This document shows, piece after piece, positions 1-11,156 of a stretch of 64,000 bases of DNA (positions are counted from its first letter, which is position 1; each line of letters opens with the position of its first letter). The position numbers and the translations under genes are program-made. The notes under the pieces were generated by a model. It had not been told where the DNA came from. It searched no databases and saw nothing but the letters and a program-made list of their open reading frames with translations. This DNA is from Puffinus mauretanicus (lineage: Eukaryota; Chordata; Aves; Procellariiformes; Procellariidae): assembly GCA_023333565.1 (NCBI GenBank), contig JAJKFH010000374.1, forward strand, positions 4,340,001 to 4,404,000, in the 5' to 3' direction.

Positions 1-303
1 CAATACTGAGGCCTGAGGAACACCGCTCATGACCGGCCTCCAACTGGATTTCACTCCATTCACCACAACTCTCTGGGCCCAGCCATCCAGCCAGTTTTTT
101 ACCCAGCGAAGAATACACCCGTCCAAGCCACAAGCAGCCAGTTTCACCAGGAGAATGCTGTGGGAAACTGTGTCAAAGGCTTTACTAAAGTCTAGGTAGA
201 CCACATCCACAGCCTTTCCCTCATCCACTAGGTGGGTCACCTGGTCATAGAAGGAGATCAGGTTAGTAAAGCAGGACCTGCCTTTCATATACCCATGCTA
301 ACG
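1..303 (-). mobile_element. CR1 LINE fragment, reverse-transcriptase region
   Basis: The complement strand reads as part of a CR1 ORF2 reverse transcriptase: a tract for LTNLISFYDQVT (about 225-265), then [14 protein letters not shown] (about 170-215), then [13 protein letters not shown] (about 40-110). The window edge cuts the element on the left, which is its 3' side. On the right the similarity fades at about 303, after the codons for KGRSCFTNL. Copy H (58150-58400) contains the same segment in the opposite orientation, which supports the assignment. No open frame of useful length remains. Confidence 0.88.
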
Positions 304-1724
304 GCCAGCAAAAAGTTAGATCTCTGATAAACCTGCTTCCTATTCCCAACTCGGCTGCTGATTCATTTGGCATGTGAGATTTGGTAAAACTCTTACCTTC
401 TGGGGCTCTGATGGATATCTAATAGCCAATATTTCTGGCCTAACTCTTTTTAGCATTCAAGCCTGAAAATTTGTGTTTGATCTCCTGCAGTGAAGACTGT
501 AAATGTAAACTGTATTTTCTGTTTTAATACCTATGACTAAGGAAACGTGAACAGGTATTTAAGGAAGAATGAAGGATTACCTACACTTAAAACAAACAAA
601 ACCTCATAGTCTGCAAACTGGCCATGCAAGATGTTATGCTACTTAAACTTGAAGTGACTCAATGAAACTGAGAGAAGAGCGGTTGTCTTTGTGGGTTTGG
701 TTTGTTTGGTGTGTTTCTTTTTTTCGCTGATAGTTTATTTGTTTTAATGGAATAAACCATAGCTTGGGGATCAAGACTAGAAAGAGATTCTTTGGAGGGG
801 AGTTGAATGGGATGAGATCAATAGTAGCAGCTTGGCCTCCATCCATCCTGAGCTGTATCTAGGCCATTTTGTTACCATTCAGATTCTGTAAAACTGTAGT
901 GAACTAACATCCCTTTTCTTCCTCCAGGCCCCAAATGAGCTATGAATCCTGCTGTGCTTCTCATTGCTAACAGTAGTCTCTGTATCCAGCTCCTCTGGCA
1001 TGCTACCTTCTGGGCTTCTCCAACGACATCCTCTCTGTGCGCTCTTTTATCAGGAAACACCAAGAAATAAGAAAATGCATCTAGATTACAGCTCCTCTTT
1101 GGCAGCAGAATGCAACTAAGAAATACTTCTATCTACCTTTACTGAATTTAGTCACAGTTGCACCTAATGAAGTCTCTCCAGGTGGTAGTTAACTTTGACC
1201 CTAATAAACATGTCCTGCAATGGTCACAGTAACTGGGCACAGTTTTCTGGGCACTTCTACCCAGCAAATTTCATATTTCAGTTGTAGTGTTCATAGTTTC
1301 TTTTAATCTCTTCTTCTGGTGCACTGTGGTTTGAAGCCTTTTGTCTTCCTTTAATGAAAGTTCTATATTTGTTATGAGCAGTACTTTTTTTTTTTGTAGG
1401 ATGTTTTTAATTTTCTGTGGGGTGTTTAAAAAAAAAAAAAAAACCAAACCAAAAAAATTGTCTGTGTGGACCTTTTCTAGATTGACGTCTGTCATCTGGC
1501 TGCCTAAAGCTGTGGGGGCTGAATTTGATAACACAACTGATTTCTTTACTGAAAGAGATGACTTAAGGGCTGAGGTATGATAAAAGTTGTATGATAAAAG
1601 TCTGCAAGGCAAGGTTGACACTGAGAGGATAGATATAGGGATTTACTATGTCTTCCAGTACAAGAACCAGGGAACATTGAATCTATTTAGCAAGAGCAAG
1701 TATGAAAAAGGTGATTCTTCACAC
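304..1724. other. Intronic sequence without recognised genes
   Basis: No conserved protein or RNA gene is seen. A poly-T run (about 1385-1397) and a poly-A run (about 1428-1443) lie some 30 bases apart and account for the lysine-rich and phenylalanine-rich spurious frames here. Presumed part of the NRXN3 intron upstream of the exon at 14552. Confidence 0.7.
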
Positions 1725-2372
1725 AATAGAATCTCTCGGGCTGGAGGAGACCTCGGGAAGTCTCTAGTCCAAACCCCTGCTCAGAGAAGGGTCAGCTGTG
1801 AGGTCAGATCAGGTTGCTTGGGGTTTTATGTAGTTAGATCTTGAAAACCTCCACACACAGAGACTCCAAAATCTCCTTGCGCAACCTGTTTGACTTCCTA
1901 TCTGTCCTTGTGAAGAGAAAGCTTTTTCCTCCTATTAGGTCAGATTCTTTCTCTTCAAATTATGCCTATTGCTTCCTGTTTGCCAGCTGTGCACCACTGT
2001 GAAAAGCCTGCCTTTGTCTTCTCAATAACCAGCTTGCAGGTGCTGTGAGACTGCCCTTAGGTCCCCTTGAAGTTGTGTCATCTTCAAGCTGAACAAGCCC
2101 AAATCCTTTGGCCTCTTCTCACAAGGCAGACACTTCAGCCACCCATCTTTGTGGCCCTTCACTGAACTCGCTCCCGTTAGTCAATATCTGTCTCGTATTG
2201 GGGTCCCCAAAACTGGATGCATTATTCTAGATGCAGTCTAACAAGCACTGAGTAAAGGGGAATAATCACTTCATCTATTAACGGGCCATGGTCCTGTTTA
2301 ATAGAGTTCAGGATGCTGTAGGCTGTCTTTGCTGATGGGGCCCACAGCTGGCTAGTGTTCAGCTTGCTACAT
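1725..2372 (-). mobile_element. Old CR1 LINE 3' portion
   Basis: The top strand reads as the antisense of a CR1 3' end. It runs through the decayed tail (aatagaatc, then agtctctagtcc), the 'caggttgct' stretch, the lysine-phenylalanine region, and a segment ending with the antisense of the RT thumb ('cacccatctttgtggcccttcactgaactcgctcc' region, 2140-2175). There are many substitutions and small indels compared with copies E-H, so this is an older insertion. No coding potential remains. Confidence 0.8.
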
Positions 2373-2414
2373 CAGAGGTAGATTTGTGTGAATCATTGCT
2401 AAAGGTTTGTAAGT

Positions 2415-2662
2415 CATTATTGTCATTGCAAAACTTCTAAATGCGTTCAAGGACAGACTGTATAAGTACTTGGAAATAAGATCTCTTTGGGATTACAAAC
2501 CACATGAGGCTGAGTTAATTGCTGAAAAGGCTCATAGTCTGGGTGTGTACTTTAAGGAAATATGCTTGCTCTACTCCTAGTTTTCCCTGCGTGTCCACTT
2601 AGGATCAGTGCTGAAGACATGACAGTGAACTAGCCAGATCCTTGTCTGACCAGTTATGTTGT
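2415..2662 (+). mobile_element. Very old CR1/L3-like 3' tail
   Basis: The segment resembles the 3' end of the ancient sauropsid CR1/L3-type LINEs: a 'ttcaaggacagactgtataa' stretch followed by 'gtgaactagccagatccttg' and 'tctgacc', which recalls the widespread 'ggactagatggacctttggtctgac' tail. Divergence is high and the boundaries are approximate. The assignment rests on pattern memory, not on an alignment. Confidence 0.5.
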
Positions 2663-5600
2663 TATAATGTAAATTAAGATATTACTGAAATATTTTTTTA
2701 GTTGCAATCTGTTACGTTTACGTTGGTATGCCTGTGATCATCTTGGGTCCATTTTAGTCAGCAGCTAATCCCTAAATTCCTTCTGAGATGATAAACATCC
2801 CCAACATGCCCCATGGCAAATTCAGATTTGGGAAAAAACTCAATCTTCCCAGTATCCCAGATGTAGGGAAATTTGTAGTTCAAACGTAAGCTATCTTGGA
2901 TCTTCTAGTAGTTCTAGGAACACTCCCTTGCTCTCCCCCTTTTCCTTTTCCAATCTTTTTAATGCAGTGTAACTAATAAGAAATAGCATACTGTCTGATC
3001 CGATTGTTGGCTGATGCACACATACTGGGAGGAAAGTGACTCGTATTAATTTGCTGTCATTAAAAAAGACAAATACAGAAAGCAGGCATGATCTGAATTG
3101 CTGCTTCTGTTTCGCGTTAGTCTTGTAGATTTTGTAACTCCTCCTCCCTTTTGTATAGAAGCAGCTCCTTCATATTTTAAAGTGGGAAAGGAATTTCAGT
3201 TTCATGTCAAACAATGTCTGCTTTTTGAGATGTGAGATGAGTATGATGTTCAATCTGTGTCTCAGAGGGTTTCTCAAGAGAAGAGCATCCTGAAAGGAAA
3301 AAGAGCTAGTTCATGAAAACTCCTTTTAAGCATGGAAGCTTCCTTTTTTTGAGGATTAGACTTGGAAGCATTGCATTTTTCAGGGCTTTAAGTTTTCTTC
3401 ATTCTTAGGCAATTTAAAGCTCTTGATAAATAAAAGGGTGTTTCAGCAGTCATGTCATAAAAAGTATCAGTGTTTTCTCCTAGGAAGGATCCTGTGACGG
3501 AATGGTCAAGTGAGCCAGTTGATGATGATTAGATTCTCTGTAATCTTTTCCAAACCACTCCCCCTCCTCCCTTTTTTTTTTTTTAAATCAAACAGGTGTT
3601 TGTATTAATAGACCTAGACCTTTTAAACTCGGAGTATAGAAAAATGCAGCAACTGGGGCACAGACATGTGCAAGTGCCAGAGAGTGGGTCTTTAGGAGAG
3701 CGAGGAGGAAGACTGGTTCTGATTGATGATACTCAATTTTGACTAGACTTCTATTTCTTGATGTGTGTGATCGAGTGACACTAACTCAAAGGCATCCCTG
3801 GGATATCCTGATATGGCGGATCATTCCATATGCTGTAAAAACATTAGCATATATGCTTGAAGGCAGGGGGTGTGTCGACGTCTAGCTTGTTTTTTGTCTG
3901 CTGAGCCCTGATTCATTCTTTTGTCTAAGAACTTTTTTTATTTGGTGTGACATGAAGTGAGATAGGAAGAGGAGGAGTAAAATAAAGATTAGGATAACAA
4001 TGTAGTTGAAGTTTAAGATTGAGGGTAACTGGATGACAGCTTATAACTGGAGAAGGAAGAATAGCTGTTGTCAAGGCTGATACCTTGGTAAATATGGAAG
4101 GGCAGAAGGAATGGGACTGGCACACTACTTGGTACTAGTGCTGTTAATTTCTTTCTTTTAATCTGAAAACAATTTATTAATCTTAAATTCAGTCAGATCA
4201 CTTCTCACTTGATCTTTTTTTTCTCCATTCTTAATTTGTTTGATAATGATAGCTGGAAGTGTTATCATACATCTAGTGTAATAGCGAGGCAAAGAAGCTG
4301 TATGCAGTGCATTTAGTGGACAACACCCATAGAAGTAATTTGAAGAAAAAAATCACAGAAGCTGGAAATAGGAAACATCTGTTAGGTCATCTCTAGACAA
4401 TATAGATGTTCCAGCACACCTAGGGTTGATCCACTTCAACTGATTTCAAGTAATGCATAGTCAGACAAATCATCCATGCTACTCAGGAATATATTGCAAA
4501 ACTAGGTAAAAACTTCACCTGTTTTCACCACTATTGTTGTTAACGCATATAGACTGTTGCACTTCTTTGTCCTCAAAATATTCTTTTGTCACTCTTTCAA
4601 TTTTTTTACTCCTAAGAAATTCACTTAGGGAACATTTGGAGTTGCACAGCATGTGTAGTCTATTTGATGTGACCAGAAGGAGTTAAGTTGGAAAAACAAC
4701 TGTCAGAAGCTTCATTTTTACTCAGTCAATGCACGTCCTTTTGACAGTGTAGAGGTATCAACTGATATTTTATTGTCTGTGTTGCCATCTGATAAACTTT
4801 TGGGGAGTAATAAATAGTCAGAAGCCATTTGAAAGTCCTGGTGCTCTTCTTCTGGTTCATGCAATCTGTACTGTTTGCTTTAACTCCCCCTTAGAGCTGG
4901 TGTTCAAAGCATGGCTCATTTTTCCTCAAGAGTGTAGCAAGCATAAATAAATAAGATGTTGAACTGCCTGACTGAGTTAAGGCCTGAAGACCTATGCCAC
5001 TGTTGTTTCCCTGACTGGAAACTGAGTGGTCAAATATGCAGTTTACCTTAATTTGTGAACATATGGGAGAGACTTTAATGTTTGGGGCAGCGATCAGATC
5101 AATCTGATCAGATTTCAGGCAAAACCTCCAATGTATTTTATTGGAGTCTTCTATTACAACAGAAATTGGTCTTAGCAGCTCTTCCTTGTTACTTTGTTCA
5201 TCTCCACTTGCTAGGGCAGAATAGCTCTCTATAAACCATGTTTTTGGGAACTGCATTTTCATTATGTGACCAAATAATGATGCTTCCTGCTGCAGCAAAT
5301 TTCATCTCCTTACTGAGTTTCTGCAGATATATGCCTGAATTCTTCTCACTTGCTTTCATGCCAGTATTCTATCTAATTTGCATTCCTTTACCAGTGCCTT
5401 TTCTGGTGATGAAAATAGTAAATGAACCACCTAGTCCAGGTACAATGAGATAAGGGTCACCATTCCTTTTTCTTATTTCTGTGAGTTTGTCAAAACTTCT
5501 GCCTTTTCTTATTGAGACTTTGTGGGAATTTTTGAAATATCTACATAAACTATCAGGTCTCTGTTATTTGATTGCCCCTTCAAAGGGCTGCTGATTAAAG

Positions 5601-5734
5601 GGCTGCTAATTACAGGTGCTACCAAGGTTTCCTTCCTGATGTGAATTGGGTCTTGTTTTGCTCACGTAACAACTACGTGTGGTCACGTACAATGTGTAAC
5701 TGATTCCATCCTTTGACAATATTACTTGACCATT
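2663..5734. other. Intronic sequence; only faint repeat remnants
   Basis: No gene was recognised. A T-rich run lies at about 3572-3584. Open frames such as 4891-5298 (-) have no recognisable domain and look like chance. Three CACGTA/TACGTG-type motifs cluster at 5663-5689, just before CR1 copy E. Confidence 0.6.
4349..4425 (-). mobile_element. Possible ancient CR1 3' scrap
   Basis: The top strand 'aatcacagaagctggaaata' followed by 'ggtcatctctagac' resembles the antisense 3' end of old CR1 elements (aatcatagaa... ggtcatctagtcc). It is very short and diverged, so this could be coincidence. Confidence 0.35.
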
Positions 5735-6180
5735 ACTTCAGTGACCATGACATGGTGGAATTCAAGATCCTTAGGGCACCAAGGAGGGCGCACAGCAAGC
5801 TCACTACCCTGGAATTCAGGAGAGCAGACTTTGGCCTCTTCAGGGATCTGCTTGGTAGAGTGCCATGGGACAAAGCCCTGGAGGGAAGAGGGGCCCAAGA
5901 AAGCTGGTCAATATTCAAGAATCACCTCCTCCAAGCTCAGGAGCGATGCATCGCAACAAAGAGGAAATCGGGCAAAACCACCAGGAGGCCTGCATGGATG
6001 AACAAGAAGCTCCTGGACACACTCAAACACAAAAAGGAAGCCTACAGAGGGTGAAGCAAGGACAGGTAGCCTGGGAGGAATATGGAGAAATTGTCCGAGC
6101 AGCCAGGGATCAGGTTAGGAAAGCTAAAGCCCTGATAGAATTAAATCTGACCAGGGATAGAATTAAATCTGGCCAGGGAT
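5735..6180 (+). pseudogene. CR1 copy E ORF2: endonuclease end and linker remnant
   Basis: The frame carries the SDHDMVEF motif of the apurinic-type endonuclease domain, then the linker with [20 protein letters not shown] and [11 protein letters not shown]. Frame changes near 6054 and the 22-bp reiteration at 6136-6179 break the link to the reverse transcriptase. The upstream endonuclease residues (TNARS, ITETWW, GDFN in the family) are missing because of 5' truncation. Confidence 0.88.
6136..6179 (+). repeat. 22-bp tandem reiteration inside CR1 copy E (2 units)
   Basis: Two adjacent 22-bp units, 6136-6157 and 6158-6179, differ at one base (ctgacc against ctggcc). Copy H has one equivalent segment here (ELNLA codons), while copy G has three. 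One unit would keep the frame open through the linker; an extra 22 bp shifts it. Confidence 0.92.
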
Positions 6181-6243
6181 GTTAAGGGCAACAAGAAAAG
6201 CTTCTATAGGTACGTTGGGGATAAAAGGAAGACGAGGGAAAGC

Positions 6244-6939
6244 GTGGGCCCTCTCCAGAACAAAACGGGAGACCTGGTTACCCGGGATATGGAGAAGGCG
6301 GAGGTACTCAATGACTTTTTTGCCTCAGTCTTCACGGGCAAGTGCTTGAGCCTCACAACCCAAGCCGCAGAAAGCAAAGGCAGGACCTGGGACATTGAAG
6401 AGCCGCCCACTGTAGGAGAAGGTCAGGTTCGAGACCATCTAAGGAACCTGAAGGTGCCCAAGTCCGTGGAACCCAATGAGATCCATCCACAGGTCCAGAA
6501 GGAACTGGCAGATGAAGTTGCTAAGCCACTATCCATCGTATTTGAGCAGTTGTGGCAGTCCGGTGAAGTTCCCGCTGACTGGAAAAGGGGAAACATAACC
6601 CCCATTTTTAAAAAGGGGAAAAAGGAAGACCCGGGGAACTACGGGCCAGTCAGTCTCACCTCTGTGCCCGGCAAGATCATGGAACAGATCCTCCTGGAAG
6701 CTGTGCTAAGGCACATGGGGGACAGGGAGGTGATTCAAGACAGCCAGCATGGCTTCACCAAGGGCAAGTCCTGCCTGACCAACCTAGTGGCCTTCTATGA
6801 TGGAGTGACTACATCAGTGGACATGGGAAGAGCTACAGATGTCGTCTGTTTGGACCTCTGTAAGGCCTTTGACCCAACAACGTCCTTCTCTCTAAACTGG
6901 AGAGGTATGGATTTGTTGGGTGGACTGTCCGGTGGGTGA
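6244..6939 (+). pseudogene. CR1 copy E ORF2: reverse transcriptase N-terminal half
   Basis: A 231-codon open segment covers the fingers/palm region. It shows [82 protein letters not shown] and [12 protein letters not shown]. The last motif holds the first catalytic Asp of the palm. Directly after KAFD the frame is lost: the family's xVSHN stretch is shortened and the codons run out of frame to a stop at 6937-6939. The protein is residue-for-residue the same as the corresponding segment of copy G, including this lesion. Confidence 0.92.
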
Positions 6940-7011
6940 GGAATTGGTTGGATGGTCACACCCAGAGGGTAGTGGTCAATGGCTCAATGTCCAGATGGAG
7001 ATCGATGACGA

Positions 7012-7975
7012 ATGGTGTCCCCTCAGGGGTCCATATTGGGACCGGTACTGTTTAATATCTTCGTCAATAACATAGACAGCGGGATCGGGTGCACCCTCAG
7101 CAAATTTGCAGACGACACCAAGCTGAGTGGTGCGGTCGACATGCCTGAGGGATGGGATGCCATCCAGAGGGACCTGGACACGCTCGAGAAGTGGGCCTGT
7201 GTGAACCTCATGAGGTTCAAGAAGGCCAAGTGCAGGATCCTGCACCCAGGTCGGGACAACCCCCGAAATCAGTACAGGCTGGGGGATGAAGGGCAGGATC
7301 CTGCACCCAGGTCGGGACAACCCCCGACATCAGTACAGGCTGGGGGATGAAGGGATTGAGAGCAGCCCTGCCGAGAAGGGCTTGGGGGTACTGGTGGGTG
7401 AAAAGCTGGACGTGAGCCAACAATGTGCGCTCGCAGCCCAGAAGGCCAACCGTATCCTGGGCTGCATCAAAAAAAGCGTGGCCAGCAGGTCGAGGGAAGT
7501 GATTCTGCCCCTCTACTCCGCTCTGGTGAGACCCCACCTGCAGTACTGCCTCCAGCTCTGGAGCCCTCAGCACAGGAAAGACATGGACCTGTTGGAGCGG
7601 GTCCAGAGGAGGGCCGTGAAAATGATCAGGGGGATGGAATGCCTCTCCTATGAAGAAAGGCTGAGAGAGTTGGGGTTATTCAGCCTGGAGAAGAGAAGGT
7701 TTCGGGGAGACCTTATTGCGGCCTTTCAGTACTTAGAGGGGGCTTATAAGAAAGATGGGTACAAACTTTTTAGCCGGGCCTGTTGTGACAGGACAAGGGG
7801 GAATGGTTTTAAATCTACCCTGAAAGAGGGTAGATTCAGACTAGATATAAGGAAGAAATTTTTTGCGATGAGGGTGGTGAAACACTGGCACAGGTTGCCC
7901 AGGGAGATGGTGGATGCCCCATCCCTGGCAACATTCAAGTTCAGGTTGGACGGGGCTCTGAGCAACCTGATCTAG
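7012..7975 (+). pseudogene. CR1 copy E ORF2: reverse transcriptase C-terminal half
   Basis: The segment starts with [16 protein letters not shown] and keeps the catalytic [10 protein letters not shown] motif (about 7105-7125). Two overlapping frames (7012-7350 and 7286-7975) cover it because a 61-bp tandem duplication at 7232-7353 shifts the frame by one. The second frame runs through the thumb ([33 protein letters not shown]) to the normal C-terminus ALSNLI and stop. In copy G this half is continuous. Without a host-wide comparison it cannot be said whether the duplication arose before or after insertion. Confidence 0.92.
7232..7353 (+). repeat. 61-bp direct tandem duplication in copy E
   Basis: Unit 1 is 7232-7292 and unit 2 is 7293-7353, both beginning gcaggatcctgcaccc. 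They differ at one base (cgaaatc against cgacatc). The corresponding region of copy G (about 47890-47960) has one unit only. Because 61 is not a multiple of three, the duplication breaks ORF2. Confidence 0.93.
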
Positions 7976-8061
7976 TTGAAGATGTCCCTGCCCACAGCAG
8001 GGGGGTTGGACTACATGACCTTTAAAGGTCCCTTCAAACCCAACTATTCTACAATTCTATG

Positions 8062-8654
8062 TTTCTGCTTCTTGAAAATAACCTAAATTTCAGTTTCCTG
8101 CCAAGAAAGAAGAGCAAAATGCCATCATCACAAATTTTCCTGTAGTTGAACTGATAGCTTCTTGTTAGAAAGCAGAAGGTTATGATTATTAATAAACATG
8201 GTAGGACCTTTACACCAGCATATGAAGTATCCTAAGAAACTCATCAGAACTACTGGACTAAGCAGAAAATATAATAGGACCATAAAGGAGGTACAAAACG
8301 GGAGGTGCGGGGGAAGTCCAAAAAAACAAGGAATGGCTAAGGAAAATGCAGTAGGATTCTTTTGTTTGTATACTTACAAGTCTTTGACTTTAAAAATTGT
8401 GTTTTCCATTTGTCCCCTTATTGAGGAATATAAAAGTAAGTTTCCAGTCCTTTTACAAAAATGTTAAGTAGTAAAACAATATCTATACTTTTTCAAGAAT
8501 TCTATGCAAGAGAATAGAGGCGTAATTGAGGGAAAGGCATATGCCTTGTCTTGCATGTTATTTTAGGTAGGAAGATGTTATCATTAGGTTTATGTACCTT
8601 ATGTTTTATGGCAAATTACCACCACCATCATGATATTTATGTTTGTATTGGGTC
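8062..8654. other. Intronic sequence, nothing recognised
   Basis: Short unique-looking sequence between CR1 copy E and the LTR. The 89-codon open frame at 8198-8467 shows no known motif and is probably chance. Confidence 0.6.
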
Positions 8655-9595
8655 ATGAGTGGCAGGGGGCTGCAGAGCACCCAGTGTGGGAGGAGGCCAT
8701 GAACTGCCCTATGTGCAGTCACAGCTGGCTCTGATGTGGATGAAAACAACCCACCACGTGCCAAAATTCCAGCCTGTCAGAGGAGCACATGGTGCTGCTG
8801 CTCAGACATGTTTAAGAAAGGGCAATAGCCCCTGGGGGGCAGGAGGTAGTGTGGGAGGGTTCATGGGAGGATGCAGGAAGGGAGGAGACATGCAAGGGGG
8901 CACCAAAGGATAAACAGGAGGGGACACAGAAGAAGGTTCAGGGAGAGACATGTGGAAGGGGACATTGGTGGGGACATGCTGGAGACACTCTTGGAAGAAG
9001 GCACTCTGTGTTGGATGAGGCATGCCTCTGAGGGGACTGCAACCCAGTGCAGGGACACCCCTGAAGGTACTGGGCTTGTGGGCGACCCGTGCCAGAGCAG
9101 GGACACCCCAGAGGGACTGGGGCCTGCGGAGAGAGGGACCCACACAGGAGCAGGGATGCCTCTGAGGGACTGAGACCAATGGAGGGACCCACACAGCAGC
9201 AGGGATGCCCCTGAGGGGACTGGGGCCTGTGGGAGACCCATGCAGGAGCAGGGACACCCCTGAGGGGCTGCAGCTCGTCAAGAAGTCATGCTGGAGCACA
9301 GAAAGTGTGTAAGCATCGAGGAAAGGTGGAAAGAAACCTCCGTGCACTGACCCTGACCTCCTGCACCGTCTGTTGTCTCACTACAGCCCAGAGGGAGGGG
9401 AGTCTAGGAAGGGGGAGGAGAGCTGGTGGGCTGCAGTTGAGCCTGGGGAAGGGGAAGGAAAGGTATTTTCCCTAAGCGTTTCTTTAATTGTTTGTTGTCT
9501 TTGTTTCCTGATGCCTGAATCAGTAATTAAAAGTTTATGTTAATTGTCAAAAAAACTAATTGAGTGAAATTGTTTTGCCTGTGACAATGTTGTCA
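8655..9595 (+). mobile_element. Solo LTR of an avian endogenous retrovirus, with internal minisatellite
   Basis: The region parallels the LTR at 29335-30066. Both contain a 'cagctggctc' block, a 'ggaaagtgtgtaag/aggaaaagtgtaagaagg' block, a 'gttgagcctgggga / cttgagcctggga' block, then a 'ttttccct...gtttcc' T-rich stretch and 'ctgttttgcctg'. No gag, pol or env coding is present, so this is a solo or partial LTR. In place of one 'gggaccca...gagca' segment it holds about five tandem units (9052-9290). The right edge is vague: similarity fades near 9595 before the usual 3' end. The retroviral class (ERVK- or ERVL-like) cannot be assigned from sight. Confidence 0.72.
9052..9290 (+). repeat. Minisatellite, about five units of 48-53 bp
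   Basis: Units begin with ggga(c/t)(a/g)cccc at about 9052, 9100, 9153, 9202 and 9251 and end with (c/g)agagca or ggagca. They are imperfect and vary in length by a few bases. Spurious open frames across this stretch on both strands encode repeated Pro/Ser/Gly-rich units that are by-products of the repeat. The relative at 29577-29605 has a single matching segment, so the array expanded inside this LTR copy or its lineage. Confidence 0.85.
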
Positions 9596-11156
9596 TGAAG
9601 GGATGTGGGACCCTGGTCATAAATTTTGCTGTGTTAACTCAGGTAATTATTGTAGCTTTTAAACTGGCCTGGGTTCCTCGTAATTTTAATCTTAAAAGTA
9701 CTTTTTAGTTGTAAAAATCTGAACTGTGCATTCGTAGTGTGTTAAACTCATATTCACATCACAGTCCACAATTGCTGCAGTTAACTCTTCAATATATGAA
9801 CATTGCTATAATACCTGTCAAATGTTTCATTTTCCTGGCCACAGTGAAATGAATGTGTGTGTGGTGCTGTAGCTGAGGCAAAATGGATGTTGATGGCTTA
9901 GTAGATGCAAGTAGAGAATTTGCAATGGAGTGTTTAATACGGGGAGATTTAGTTTTAGGCAGGATATAGCTGCTGCAGTTGTACTATCTTGATTGAAGGA
10001 TATTCTTCCTTAAGATAGGTTTTTGAAGTCTTTGGGCGATGATGAGAAAAAAGGGATAATTGATTTAAAATTATAGGTGGGGGTGCCAAATTCAACTAAA
10101 TGTTTCTTAGCACAACTCACTAGGAGGCTTTATTTGCTGTGGCTTATAACATTGCTTATAACTTTTCTGTTAGGAATTTTACATGAGGAGTGTTTGCCTC
10201 AAACTATTTTGTTTTGACTGAAACTAAATAATCAAACAGCTCTGTCCATGAATATAGCTAGCAAACACATAATTTGCCTAAGCTAGATATGCAGACTTTA
10301 AATAACAGCAGTCATGTGTGTTGCAACATATCCATCTCTCTGATTTTTAAATGTCTAAACACCGAAGTTCTAAGTTATAGTTACAAATTATATCATTTCT
10401 GGGAAAAGTCAACTGCCACTCTGCCAAACTATAAGTTTATGAGTTTATAAGCTTTGTGTATGCTAAACATGTGGTGGTGTCCTAGTAGCTTAAATCCGCA
10501 GGGAGTGTTCCCTCACCATGTATTTCTTCGCTTCTCTGAGCTCCCAGTGCTGACCAAATTCTGCGTGCAGCATCCCAGTAGAGTAGCTGAACATATTCTG
10601 TTCCCATTTGTTCTCACATGTCGGTACAGTAAATCTGGCCCAGGGCACTTTGAGAACTGGGATTTCTCACAGCTGACTGGGGAAATAATTTTGTGTGCTC
10701 ATATCTTTCATTTTATTTTTTTTCTCTTCTTTTTTTGCACAGTATAGGTTGAAGTTATATACATGAAGTATGTAGTTGAAGTGGTGAAGCACTGAAACAA
10801 TAAATACAATGGAATTAATCAGTCCCTCAGACTTTTCTGTTTTCAGGGCACAGTTGGTGTTGTATTTATTAAAGGAGGTATATAACTAAACCTTGAACAA
10901 TGAGGAAAAATGAAATATCAAGTGGCTGCTCATTAACAGGGTATTATCCTTTGTCTGTCTTGAATAGAAAGTGTCTTGGGAAAAAAAAAAGTGTGCTCTT
11001 GTGTAATAAAGAGGTCTGTAACAAAGCTTAGGTGCAATGAGAAGATCTCAAGCTGAACAGACTTTCAGTTCATCAGCTTTTTTCCTAACTGAGTTCTTCA
11101 CTTAATTAGTCTACAATTCTCTGCAAGACCACAAAGAAAGGATAGTTGCTGATTTA
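9596..11156. other. Intronic sequence, nothing recognised
   Basis: AT-rich, no domain-bearing frame. The 97-codon frame at 10454-10747 has no recognisable family. Short A- and T-runs occur at about 10715-10737 and 10981-10990. Confidence 0.6.

Larger units (their letters stand above)
5735..8061 (+). mobile_element. CR1 LINE copy E (5'-truncated, young)
   Basis: This is a 2.3-kb CR1 in the sense orientation. It begins inside the endonuclease part of ORF2 (the SDHDMVEF motif at about 5740-5765), covers the linker and reverse transcriptase, and ends in the CR1 3' UTR at about 8061 ('ctattctacaattctatg'). It is nearly identical to copy G, which lies inverted at 47191-49523. Their outer flanks and 5' truncation points differ, so the two look like separate insertions of one subfamily rather than a segmental duplication. 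Disabling changes include a 22-bp unit present twice (6136-6179), a short deletion after KAFD (about 6873) and a 61-bp tandem duplication (7232-7353). Confidence 0.95.

Noticed and set aside
8802..9347. Pro/Ser/Gly-rich open frames on both strands (for example 181 codons, -)
   Set aside because: They are translations of the minisatellite inside the LTR; overlapping frames on both strands show the same repetition.
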